Shown: positions 15,233 to 22,414 of the stretch, piece after piece | Layout of the letters: each line of letters starts with the position of its first letter | Position numbering within the stretch: position 1 is the stretch's first letter | NCBI GenBank assembly: GCA_009787745.1 | Contig: WQST01000014.1 | Location: 1 to 24,335, forward strand | Direction of reading: 5' to 3' | DNA from: Lachnospiraceae bacterium | Lineage (GTDB): Bacteria > Bacillota > Clostridia > Lachnospirales > Lachnospiraceae | DNA length: 24,335 nt | Made by a program: the position numbers and the translations under genes | The notes under the pieces: model-generated | Told to the model about the DNA's origin: nothing | The model's database searches: none | The model's input: only the letters and a program-made list of their open reading frames with translations

Positions 15233-16731
15233 AGAAAATCAAATATATTTCAGCGGTGATTTTAATCATTCTGGGAATCGTATTAATCGGTGAAATCCAT
15301 TCCCAGCAATTTTTTCGCAACCGTGACAGTCTGTATACCTATACCGCATATGATTTCGGCGAGGATCACCGAGAAGCGGCGGAAGATATCAGATCATTTG
15401 CGGAGCGTAATAATATTATTGCTTTTATAATTGATAATGAATTTTCGTCGGAGTTAGAGCATAATTACGGAATATATTCAACAAGCGAACTGCCGCAACA
15501 GGTTATTAATAAATTCGGGCGTGGAAATAACCTTAAGAGTATTATTTTTGGAAATATCAATATTACATTTAACGATATTAAGGAAGCTCCCATTAATAAT
15601 AATGGTTTTTTGCGATTTTATGGCCAACGCAGTGATATTACTGTATTTATCACCGAATTTGATGAATTATATAACCGTGTTATCCCGATACATGAGCCAA
15701 ACCCTGACACTTTATATCGAAACGTCTTAATTGGTTATTGGTCTATTATCTTCGCATATATATTATTTCTTACCCTTGTTGAGATATTTCTCTTAAAAAA
15801 AGAGTGCTTTATCCGAACAATACTTGGAGCATCGGTAGCAAGTATTATTTGGCGGAATATTATTATAGATATTGCTGTTTACTTAATTACTTTTTTAAGC
15901 GGTATACTTATTTTTATGAGGCTTACCTCTGTTTCAAATGAACTTGCCTTAATCTTTTTATTATTAGTTATACTCATTATAACTAATTCATTACTTTATC
16001 TCTTTTTATACAAGATAGATTACAAATCTGCAATGAGTAACTCAAAAATTCCTAAGAAGATACTTAAATCCGGTTACTTAATCAAATCATTCGCGGCTTT
16101 TTTTGCAATATTTGCGATATCATCAAGCTTAATGCTAATGAAGCCCGCTGTTAAATATTTTCAGGCTTATGATTTTTTTGCATCAAAAAAAACATATGAT
16201 TTTGCCGATTTCCAGTTCCGAACCAATCATAGAATATCAGAAGATATGATGCTCATGACTTTATTAAATCAAGCAAATACCGAAATGAACAATGCGATTT
16301 ATATAGATTACTTCGAAAGATTAAAGCCGATTGTTCTGCAAAATATTTTTTCCCCGACTGACGATGACGGACTACCTTATGATTTTGGTATCATCAAAGC
16401 CAATTTAAATGCGTTTGACTATCTATCGACAGTTATTAAGGGGTTTTCGGCGGACGCGGTGACAACTGAGGTAGTTTTTCTGATTCCGAATAAAGAGGGG
16501 GATAAAGATAGAGCGTTGGATTTTGCGAAACTATTTATTCATGATGAGGTTGATTATTCAGTCTATTATTATGATTCAGGAGTAGATGTAATTTGTATAA
16601 ACGGGGGTGACTTTCTCTTAAATGAATTTGCTTTCCATCATGACCCTGTCATTATTTTTGATGCCGTTCATCCTAATGAAAGTTCGATTGAGCGAATTAT
16701 ATATAGGCGGAGTTGGAATGTTCAATCTTGA
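15229..16731 (+). CDS. Bacteriocin-associated integral membrane protein, N-terminal part (frameshifted)
   Basis: The first 500 codons of what looks like a ~656-residue protein of the bacteriocin-associated integral membrane (DUF1430 / TIGR01654-like) family found in lactococcin 972 loci. One N-terminal membrane segment (about residues 5-24) is followed by an extracytoplasmic domain of about 145 residues, three membrane helices (about 165-260), another near 285-305 and a second extracytoplasmic domain. At 16698-16705 the DNA is four TA units. One more TA would continue the protein as IIYIGGVGMFN into the next frame; as read, it ends early at TGA 16731 after a nonsense tail RRSWNVQS. Start and stop are coupled to paralogue 3 (ATGA overlap). 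It is either truncated, phase-variable or a sequencing artefact. Confidence 0.8.
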   Translation: MKKIKYISAVILIILGIVLIGEIHSQQFFRNRDSLYTYTAYDFGEDHREAAEDIRSFAERNNIIAFIIDNEFSSELEHNYGIYSTSELPQQVINKFGRGNNLKSIIFGNINITFNDIKEAPINNNGFLRFYGQRSDITVFITEFDELYNRVIPIHEPNPDTLYRNVLIGYWSIIFAYILFLTLVEIFLLKKECFIRTILGASVASIIWRNIIIDIAVYLITFLSGILIFMRLTSVSNELALIFLLLVILIITNSLLYLFLYKIDYKSAMSNSKIPKKILKSGYLIKSFAAFFAIFAISSSLMLMKPAVKYFQAYDFFASKKTYDFADFQFRTNHRISEDMMLMTLLNQANTEMNNAIYIDYFERLKPIVLQNIFSPTDDDGLPYDFGIIKANLNAFDYLSTVIKGFSADAVTTEVVFLIPNKEGDKDRALDFAKLFIHDEVDYSVYYYDSGVDVICINGGDFLLNEFAFHHDPVIIFDAVHPNESSIERIIYRRSWNVQS

Positions 16732-17197
16732 TACAGAAACGCTCACGGAAATAATTAATAGATTTGGACTTGAAAACGAAATAGTAAGAATTACGAATGT
16801 GTTTGAGGTCTATAATCATTTTTGGTTTATGATTCGAGCAGGAATTTTTGCTTCGCTTCTTGTTAGTTTAATGTCGCTTTTATTAGCTGTTATCACCGTT
16901 TTTCAGATTGTAAACCTCGAATATACCGTAAATGCGATTGAATTATGCGTTAAAAAAATACATGGTTACGGAGTATTAAAGAAGACTATGGATATTATCG
17001 GCAGTTTACTTATTTGCAATCTCATTAGCATTGTTATAACCGTAATAATAATGGTAATCATTCTTGATATGAGTGCTTTAGCCGTGGCTATATCTGTAAG
17101 TATAATAATAATTATTGATTTTATTGCATTATTACTATCAACACATCGTATTGAAAAGGTTCGGATTACCAAAATATTAAAAGGAGGCGCTTTATAG
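16622..17197 (+). CDS. Bacteriocin-associated integral membrane protein, C-terminal part (after frameshift)
   Basis: This frame carries the end of the large membrane protein. The genuine sequence probably resumes at about 16703 with YIGGVGMFNLDTETLTEIIN; the residues encoded from ATG 16622 to that point are an out-of-frame overlap. An internal ATG at 16718 is an alternative start if the part is made separately. It contains three membrane helices, about HFWFMIRAGIFASLLVSLMS, then after ELCVKKIHGYGVLKKTM two more, a FtsX/MacB-like arrangement. The short motif VKKIHGY before the penultimate helix fits what I recall of the DUF1430 C-terminal region. The end (LKGGAL) overlaps the AGGAGG site of the ABC ATPase gene. 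Together with the first part it would form the permease for that ATPase. Confidence 0.72.
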   Translation: MNLLSIMTLSLFLMPFILMKVRLSELYIGGVGMFNLDTETLTEIINRFGLENEIVRITNVFEVYNHFWFMIRAGIFASLLVSLMSLLLAVITVFQIVNLEYTVNAIELCVKKIHGYGVLKKTMDIIGSLLICNLISIVITVIIMVIILDMSALAVAISVSIIIIIDFIALLLSTHRIEKVRITKILKGGAL

Positions 17198-17201
17198 ATT
17201 C

Positions 17202-17822
17202 ATGATTGAAATAACTAATTTATATAAATCATTTGAGGATAAAGTAATTTTAAAAGATTTTAATGCCACCATTTCAGCCGGTGAGTTCGTTATTTTTACC
17301 GGTGAAAGTGGTTGTGGAAAAACTACTCTTCTTAACATGATCGGAGCGATTGAAGAATTAGACAGCGGTAGTATAAAAATTGCCGGAATTGATATAAATC
17401 AAGCTAAAAACCGAAAAAAATTATTTCGGGAAGTTTACGGATTTATATTCCAAAACTTTGCGCTTGTTGAAAACAAGACTGTTGAGGAAAATTTGTCATT
17501 TATCTTGCCTAAATATTCATCAGGAATTTCTATCGCTGATGCGCTTTCGCAGGTTGGACTTTTAGGTTATCAGAAAAAAGAAGTGTACAAGCTATCAGGC
17601 GGAGAACAACAACGTGTTTCGTTAGCCCGGTTAATGCTCAAAAGATGCCGAGTAATCCTAGCTGATGAACCGACAGGTTCACTCGACCAAAGGAATGCTG
17701 ACGAGGTAATGAACATACTATCAGATTTTAACAAACAAGGGAAAACAATAGTTTTAGTAACTCATGATGAAAAAATTAAGAATAAATACGGCAGGGTAAT
17801 TGAGTTATCGGCGCGGCTTTAG
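17202..17822 (+). CDS. ABC transporter ATP-binding protein, lactococcin-972 export group type
   Basis: A complete 206-residue ABC ATPase of the MacB/LolD-like class, the size I associate with the putative lactococcin-972 export family (TIGR03608). Walker A GESGCGKT is at 34-41, the Q-loop glutamine in FIFQNFALV at 84, signature LSGGEQQR at 131-138, Walker B VILADEP at 151-157 and switch histidine His188, all intact. The AGGAGG site lies at the end of the preceding gene, 14 bases from the ATG, a long spacing. It should energise the large membrane protein for export or for removal of the toxin. The last residues (SARL) are encoded by the start of the 42-bp repeat at 17806, so the repeat has replaced or extended the natural end. 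Confidence 0.93.
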   Translation: MIEITNLYKSFEDKVILKDFNATISAGEFVIFTGESGCGKTTLLNMIGAIEELDSGSIKIAGIDINQAKNRKKLFREVYGFIFQNFALVENKTVEENLSFILPKYSSGISIADALSQVGLLGYQKKEVYKLSGGEQQRVSLARLMLKRCRVILADEPTGSLDQRNADEVMNILSDFNKQGKTIVLVTHDEKIKNKYGRVIELSARL

Positions 17823-17847
17823 TGCGCATCCCCCGGAGGGCATGATT
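17806..17847 (+). repeat. Copy 1 of a 42-43 bp interspersed repeat, at the ABC ATPase/regulator junction
   Basis: From TATCGGCGCGGCTTT to GGAGGGCATGATT, 42 bases match 21496-21538 with only a one-base gap (CCCCC against CCCTCC). It holds GCGC/GCGC arms and a CCC/GGG arm pair. It spans the stop of the ABC ATPase gene and touches the stop of the convergent response regulator, so it occupies the entire gap between them. It might serve as a two-way terminator. Confidence 0.75.
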
Positions 17848-18598
17848 ATAATAATTTTTTTAGCATAATATTCTTAGTTCTTGATAAATAATACGTTTTA
17901 CCATTCTCCAAGATTACCAATTTTTTCGGACTTATATGCTCTTTTATTTTTGATAAGTTCAATATACAGCTTCGATTTATAAGCATGAAACCGTCTCCAA
18001 GATCAGACCTTACTCTATCTAAATTATCACGTAATTGTATGTTACTATTCTTCAAATGAATATTCAATTTATGAGATGCTTTGCATTTTTCAATGCTGAT
18101 AATGTCGTCCAAATTAATAATATAGTCAGTACCTTTTTCTCCGATTTTAATGGTAGGAAGCGTGGTTTTTGAGATATTATTATTATAAGTCTCTAGTGCA
18201 TTATCAAGACAAGAAAAAACTTGCTTTCTTACAGTACTACTCAAATTTTCATCTATAGCATTTTTGACAATAAAACACATAGCTTCTATAGCATACTGAA
18301 AAGTTTTAACCATCGCCTCCGTATGAACAGTTACTATATTGATAAACCCACGAGGATCAAACTTACGTACTTGCTTTGCGAGTTCAAGTCCGTCAATTTC
18401 TTTATTAAAATTAACATCTAAGAAATAGATGCCGTATTCAGGCGGATTAGATTTGAGGTAACCTAATAAAAGATATGGATCATCAGACGCATAAACAATC
18501 TTCATATCTGCTTGATACTCTAAAATATACTTCTCAATATAATCACTTAGTATATTTACCCAAGCAGGCTCATCATCACACAAATAAATAGAAAGCAA
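17846..18598 (-). CDS. LytTR-family response regulator (AgrA/ComE-like)
   Basis: A 250-residue two-component transcription regulator. The receiver domain (about 1-125) has Asp8-Asp9-Glu10, phosphate-accepting Asp61 in YFLDVNF, Thr90 in NIVTVHT and Lys112 in CFIVKNA; the segment YAIEAMCFIVKN closely follows the AgrA pattern. The LytTR DNA-binding domain (about 148-250) includes DYIINLDDIISIE, HKLNIHLKN and the conserved GFMLINRSCILNLSKI. The start is TTG with GGAG seven bases upstream; an in-frame stop six codons before it excludes a longer start. It follows cca by 24 bases and so lies at the end of a proS-cca operon, without a histidine kinase in the window. It faces the transporter genes and is the natural candidate to bind the repeat at 12509. 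Confidence 0.93.
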   Translation of the reverse strand: MLSIYLCDDEPAWVNILSDYIEKYILEYQADMKIVYASDDPYLLLGYLKSNPPEYGIYFLDVNFNKEIDGLELAKQVRKFDPRGFINIVTVHTEAMVKTFQYAIEAMCFIVKNAIDENLSSTVRKQVFSCLDNALETYNNNISKTTLPTIKIGEKGTDYIINLDDIISIEKCKASHKLNIHLKNSNIQLRDNLDRVRSDLGDGFMLINRSCILNLSKIKEHISPKKLVILENGKTYYLSRTKNIMLKKLL

Positions 18599-18622
18599 TT
18601 GATTTCTCCTTATTTAATTAAA

Positions 18623-20011
18623 TTACGATACCACATCCGTTTTCTGACGAATATACGCAGTAACCGCCTTCATCAAATATTCTTTATTATTATGGTCAGG
18701 AAAATCAATAACATCATCAAGCAATTCCTTCAAAATCCTCCCGATATTCTTTCCCGGGGGGATGCCTAACTTGACTAGGTCATGCCCTGTGATGGCAAGG
18801 TCTTTTAATGTTACCGCATCACCCGCTGCCCGAATTTTATGATAAATTCTGCTTATTTCGGCATGATATTTAAGCTTTTCCTTATGCATATAATCGCTTT
18901 GAGCAGAAATATCAGCTTCCTGAACTTTTAGAAAAAGCGGATAAATATCTTCGCCAATCCGCGATATCGCTCTCCTCACATATTTATCAGGGATTACAAA
19001 ATTGCTAAGGTCAAGATCAGGGTTAATATAAATATCATAATCATGATGCAAAACAAGCCGCGTTACTTTATCAACCGTATCATTATCAAACTTAAGACGC
19101 CGCATTACTTTACGGGCAATTTCTGCGCCTTTTTCAGGATGTCCGTGAAAGCGGTCAAATCCCGTTTTTTCATTGACCGATGCAGTCAATGGCTTGGCGA
19201 TATCATGGAGCATCATTGTTAAGCGGAGGATTTTGTCGGCTTCGACGGATTTCATCGAGTGAATGATATGTTCACCGACACTGTAGCAATGATGGGGGTT
19301 ATTTTGCCCTGTTTCCATGCATACATCAAATTCAGGGAAGAAATGCGCCGTTAAACCGACTTGATAGACAACTCGAAGAAAATCAGGATTGGGTGATGTT
19401 ATGAGTTTAACCAGTTCATCTTTAATCCTTTCCGCACTGATGAATTTAATATCTGCGGCTTTTTCCGCAATCGCCTTAAGTGTTTTATTCTCTATCGTAT
19501 ACCCAAGCTGTGCTGAAAAGCGGACGGCTCGCATCATACGCAGGGCATCCTCTGCAAACCGATCCTCTGCACAGCCGACACAGCGGATTATTCTATTCTT
19601 TAAATCATCAATTCCGCCGTAAAGATCAATTATACCTTTTCGGTCATTATATGCCATCGCATTAATTGTAAAATCACGGCGCTTTAAATCTTCCGCCAAA
19701 TTATTGGTATAAGTCACTTCTTTCGGATGGCGTTTATCTTCATAAATGCCGTCAATCCGATATGTTGTAACCTCAAAACCTTCGCTATCCAATAATACCG
19801 TTATCGTGCCATGCTTAAGCCCGGTATCAAAAGTACGGCGAAATAAAGACTTCACCTCCGCGGGGGAAGCGGAGGTGGTAATATCCCAATCTTCAGGTAC
19901 GCGCCCTAAGTATGAATCGCGTACACAACCGCCGACAGCAAAGGCTTCATATCCGCCGGCTTCGATTGTCTCGATAATTTTTTTTACATTATCCGGAAGG
20001 TTAATAGTCAT
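18623..20011 (-). CDS. cca: CCA tRNA nucleotidyltransferase with HD domain
   Basis: It adds or repairs the CCA end of tRNAs. The 462-residue protein has the class II head motif AFAVGGCVRD (27-32 region) and EDWDIT with metal-binding Asp41 and Asp43, then the RRDFTINAMAYN and DRFAEDALRMMRAVRFSAQLG signature blocks. An HD domain follows with HDIAKP and FHGHPEKGAEIARKVMRRL, which in related enzymes has phosphohydrolase activity. I chose ATG 20011 because GGAG is nine bases upstream; a TTG at 20017 would be only three bases from that site. It follows proS by 18 bases and is followed by the response regulator gene after 24, so the three form an operon. Confidence 0.95.
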   Translation of the reverse strand: MTINLPDNVKKIIETIEAGGYEAFAVGGCVRDSYLGRVPEDWDITTSASPAEVKSLFRRTFDTGLKHGTITVLLDSEGFEVTTYRIDGIYEDKRHPKEVTYTNNLAEDLKRRDFTINAMAYNDRKGIIDLYGGIDDLKNRIIRCVGCAEDRFAEDALRMMRAVRFSAQLGYTIENKTLKAIAEKAADIKFISAERIKDELVKLITSPNPDFLRVVYQVGLTAHFFPEFDVCMETGQNNPHHCYSVGEHIIHSMKSVEADKILRLTMMLHDIAKPLTASVNEKTGFDRFHGHPEKGAEIARKVMRRLKFDNDTVDKVTRLVLHHDYDIYINPDLDLSNFVIPDKYVRRAISRIGEDIYPLFLKVQEADISAQSDYMHKEKLKYHAEISRIYHKIRAAGDAVTLKDLAITGHDLVKLGIPPGKNIGRILKELLDDVIDFPDHNNKEYLMKAVTAYIRQKTDVVS

Positions 20012-20029
20012 TATCAACTACTCCAATTG

Positions 20030-21460
20030 TTAATATGCCTTACCCCAGTAAACCATTTTCTCCGCCGGTTTACCGCAATAAATACAAGTATCCGCCAACT
20101 GTTCCTGCTCATAAGGCATACAGCGGCTGGTGACGGCCATCTCTTCTTTTATCTTTTCTTCACATGTCCTGTCGCCGCACCACATCGCTTTAACAAAACC
20201 TAATTTTTCATTAAATGCCTTGATGAACTCTTCTTTGTTAGCGGCTTTGTAGGTGTTTTCCTGTAGGTGTTTCGTAGCCCTAGCAAGCATATCATTTTGG
20301 ATTGTTTCAAGTAATTTCGAAACCGTCTGCGTTACATCTTCGAGATTACATTCTATTTTTTCACGGGTATCACGGCGGCAAATTACACATTTACCCATAG
20401 CGATATCCTTGGGACCGATTTCCAACCGTATCGGAATGCCGCGCATTTCCTGTTCGGCAAATTTGAAACCGGGGCTTTTCTCCGAACTATCGACTTTGAC
20501 GCGAAAGCTTCCCAGTGCTTCTTTTAATTCATTTGCCTTATCCAGTACCCCTTCTTTCTGTTGTTGAATCGGGACAATCATCACCTGTGTCGGAGCAACC
20601 AAAGGCGGCAAGACCAGACCTGAATCATCGCCATGCACCATGATAATCGCACCGATAATCCGTGTTGATAAGCCCCATGACGTCTGATGAACGAATTTGA
20701 GTGTGTTGTCTCTGTCAGTATATTTAATATCAAAAGCACGGGCAAAACCATCACCAAAATCGTGACTGGTTCCTGATTGAAGGGCTTTACCGTCATGCAT
20801 CATTGCTTCTATAGTATATGTCGCATTAGCGCCGGCGAATTTTTCTTTTTCGGTTTTGCGCCCTTTGACGACAGGGATAGCAAGGAACTTTTCGCAAAAT
20901 TCGGCGTATACGTTGAGCATAAGCTCCGTTCGTTCAGCCGCTTCCTCGGCGGTCGCGTGGGCTGTATGACCTTCCTGCCACAGAAATTCACGGGAACGGA
21001 GGAATGGTCTGGTTTCTTTTTCCCAGCGAACAACGCTGCACCATTGATTATAAAGCCGCGGTAAGTCACGATAAGAATGGATATCGGCAGCATAAAAATC
21101 ACAGAATAAAGTCTCCGATGTCGGGCGGACACACATCCGTTCCTGGAGCGGCGTAAGACCGCCGTGTGTAACCCAGGCTACCTCGGGGGCGAATCCATCG
21201 ACATGGTCTTTTTCTTTTTGCAGTAAGCTTTCAGGTATAAACATCGGCATATAGACATTTTCGACGCCTGTTGCTTTGAACATCTGATCAAGATTATATT
21301 GGATCAATTCCCAAATCGCATATCCCGCAGGCTTAATAACCATACAGCCCTTGACATTCGAGTAATCAATAAGATCGGCTTTTTTAACCACATCCGTGTA
21401 CCACTGAGCAAAATCATCATTCCTTGAAGTAATAGCTTCAACCAGTTTTTTTTCCGCCAT
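20030..21460 (-). CDS. proS: Prolyl-tRNA synthetase (short, type-3-like form)
   Basis: It charges tRNA-Pro. At 476 residues it is the short form without the editing insertion of the bacterial type. Class II motifs are present: KGCMVIKPAGYAIWELIQ, the MCVRPTSETLFCDFYAADIH and RWEKETRPFLRSREFLWQEGHT blocks (motif 2), and GDDSGLVLPPLVAP (motif 3). A C-terminal segment with paired cysteines (CGDRTC, SRCMPY, CIYCGKPAEK) looks like the zinc-binding domain, and the chain ends in tyrosine as usual. The start MAEKKLVEAITSR at 21460 has AGGGAG eight bases upstream; an in-frame ATG at 21493 lies inside a hairpin and is rejected. The promoter at 21557-21585 and a leader with three hairpins precede it. 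I see no T-box. Confidence 0.96.
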   Translation of the reverse strand: MAEKKLVEAITSRNDDFAQWYTDVVKKADLIDYSNVKGCMVIKPAGYAIWELIQYNLDQMFKATGVENVYMPMFIPESLLQKEKDHVDGFAPEVAWVTHGGLTPLQERMCVRPTSETLFCDFYAADIHSYRDLPRLYNQWCSVVRWEKETRPFLRSREFLWQEGHTAHATAEEAAERTELMLNVYAEFCEKFLAIPVVKGRKTEKEKFAGANATYTIEAMMHDGKALQSGTSHDFGDGFARAFDIKYTDRDNTLKFVHQTSWGLSTRIIGAIIMVHGDDSGLVLPPLVAPTQVMIVPIQQQKEGVLDKANELKEALGSFRVKVDSSEKSPGFKFAEQEMRGIPIRLEIGPKDIAMGKCVICRRDTREKIECNLEDVTQTVSKLLETIQNDMLARATKHLQENTYKAANKEEFIKAFNEKLGFVKAMWCGDRTCEEKIKEEMAVTSRCMPYEQEQLADTCIYCGKPAEKMVYWGKAY

Positions 21461-21552
21461 TTCCGTCTCCCTTTCATTGATATAATGAGTCATTATATCG
21501 GCGCGGCTTTAGTGCGCATCCCTCCGGAGGGCATGATTCCTATGGAATCATG
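21461..21552 (-). promoter_or_regulatory. proS mRNA leader with three consecutive hairpins
   Basis: In transcript order the leader forms: a 9-bp perfect hairpin, CATGATTCC/GGAATCATG around a three-base loop (21532-21552); a CCCTCC/GGAGGG palindrome with GCGC arms (about 21505-21532); and a 10-bp perfect inverted repeat, GATATAATGA/TCATTATATC, around one base (about 21478-21498). The ribosome site follows at once. These structures may control stability or translation of proS. No Rho-independent terminator or T-box sequence is visible. Confidence 0.5.
21496..21538 (+). repeat. Copy 2 of the 42-43 bp interspersed repeat, in the proS leader
   Basis: 43 bases that match 17806-17847 except for one base. 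Here the centre is the perfect 12-bp palindrome CCCTCCGGAGGG, so this copy may be nearer the ancestral form. It is transcribed in the minus direction as part of the proS leader and is flanked on both sides by further perfect inverted repeats. Confidence 0.75.
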
Positions 21553-21556
21553 TATG

Positions 21557-21585
21557 ATTTTAGGGGAAAAAGTAGATTTTGTCAA
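21557..21585 (-). promoter_or_regulatory. Promoter of the proS-cca-regulator operon
   Basis: On the minus strand TTGACA (21580-21585) and TAAAAT (21557-21562) are 17 bases apart, a near-consensus sigma-A promoter. Transcription would start near 21550, giving a leader of about 90 bases. Confidence 0.75.
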
Positions 21586-21596
21586 TTACATTATAA

Positions 21597-21625
21597 TTTA
21601 CTTTTAATAAAAATCAGGTTATAAT
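21597..21625 (+). promoter_or_regulatory. Promoter of nadE
   Basis: TATAAT at 21620-21625 has TTTACT 17 bases upstream (21597-21602). It lies 21 bases before the nadE ATG, so the leader would be about 15 bases, just enough for the GAGG site. It is divergent from the proS promoter, with the two -35 elements separated by only 11 bases. Confidence 0.55.
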
Positions 21626-21646
21626 GACAAAAATGAGGAAAATGAA

Positions 21647-22384
21647 ATGTTTGACGCAGGAACTACGAAAAACAAGTTAATCACATGGACAAAAGAATAT
21701 TTCGAAAACAATGCAACGCCGAAAACAAAAGCCGTTATCGGCATAAGCGGCGGTAAGGATAGCTCTATTACAGCCGCCCTTTGCGTCGCGGCTCTGGGAA
21801 AAGAGCGAGTACTGGGCGTCTTAATGCCGCAGGGAAATCAAAACGATATTAATATTTCATATGATTTATGCAAAACACTCGAAATTGAATACAAAGAAAT
21901 AAATATTGCCGAAGCGGTCAAAAATCTTTATGCCGAAATCGAAAAAAGCGGCTTAACTCTTAACACCGTCGCCACATTTAATACCCCGGCCAGAATCCGC
22001 ATGACTACCCTTTATGCTGTCTCGGGAGCTGTCGGCGGGCGCGTGATAAACACCTGCAATCTAAGCGAAGACTGGGTCGGCTATAGTACGAAATTCGGCG
22101 ATTCTGCTGGGGACGTGAGTCTCTTTTCTAATCTTACCGCGACCGAAGTCAAAGCAATCGGCGGCGAACTGGGATTACCAAGCCACTTTATTGATAAAAC
22201 CCCAATCGATGGATTGTGCGGAAAAACCGATGAAGAAAACCTCGGTTTTACTTATGAACTTTTGGATATTTATATTCGTACAGGAATTTGCGAGGATGCG
22301 GAAATAAAAGCCAAAATCGACCGTCTCCATGAAATGAATATGCACAAAATCAAATTGATGCCTGCTTTTACAATGTCATCCTGA
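21647..22384 (+). CDS. nadE: NAD+ synthase (ammonia-dependent)
   Basis: It converts nicotinic acid adenine dinucleotide to NAD+ using ATP and ammonia. The 245-residue protein has the ATP-pyrophosphatase loop GISGGKDSS (32-40), PARIRMTTLYAVSGAVGG, TCNLSEDWVGYSTKFGDSAGDVSLFSNLTATEVKAI in pieces, and ELGLPSHFIDKTPIDGLCGKTDEENLGFTYE, all typical of NadE. There is no glutaminase domain, so ammonia is the expected nitrogen donor. GAGG lies eight bases before the ATG. The last two serine codons and the TGA stop lie in a palindromic repeat (22375-22402), suggesting that the natural C-terminus was replaced by a repeat insertion. It stands alone between divergent proS and a convergent membrane protein gene. 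Confidence 0.95.
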   Translation: MFDAGTTKNKLITWTKEYFENNATPKTKAVIGISGGKDSSITAALCVAALGKERVLGVLMPQGNQNDINISYDLCKTLEIEYKEINIAEAVKNLYAEIEKSGLTLNTVATFNTPARIRMTTLYAVSGAVGGRVINTCNLSEDWVGYSTKFGDSAGDVSLFSNLTATEVKAIGGELGLPSHFIDKTPIDGLCGKTDEENLGFTYELLDIYIRTGICEDAEIKAKIDRLHEMNMHKIKLMPAFTMSS

Positions 22385-22402
22385 GTGCAACGAAGGATCA
22401 CG
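22375..22402 (+). repeat. Widespread-type palindromic repeat at the end of nadE
   Basis: GTCATCCTGAGTGCAACGAA followed by GGATCACG matches the pattern TCATCCTGAGnnnnGCGAAGGATC, which I know as a dispersed intergenic palindrome in many unrelated bacterial genomes. The ATCCT and AGGAT arms can pair. The nadE stop codon TGA is part of it. Confidence 0.6.
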
Positions 22403-22414
22403 CCATAAGATTTT

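Noticed and set aside
12284..18598. Integrated plasmid, phage or transposon boundaries
   Set aside because: I found no integrase, transposase, tRNA-derived att site or flanking direct repeat around the accessory locus; transfer is suggested only by AT-richness and gene content.
21461..21493. Longer proS start at ATG 21493
   Set aside because: That ATG lies in a hairpin without a ribosome site; MAEKKL at 21460 has a good site and the usual family start.
21461..21646. T-box riboswitch upstream of proS
   Set aside because: The leader is only about 90 bases and lacks a T-box sequence, specifier loop and terminator; it is explained by three simple inverted repeats.
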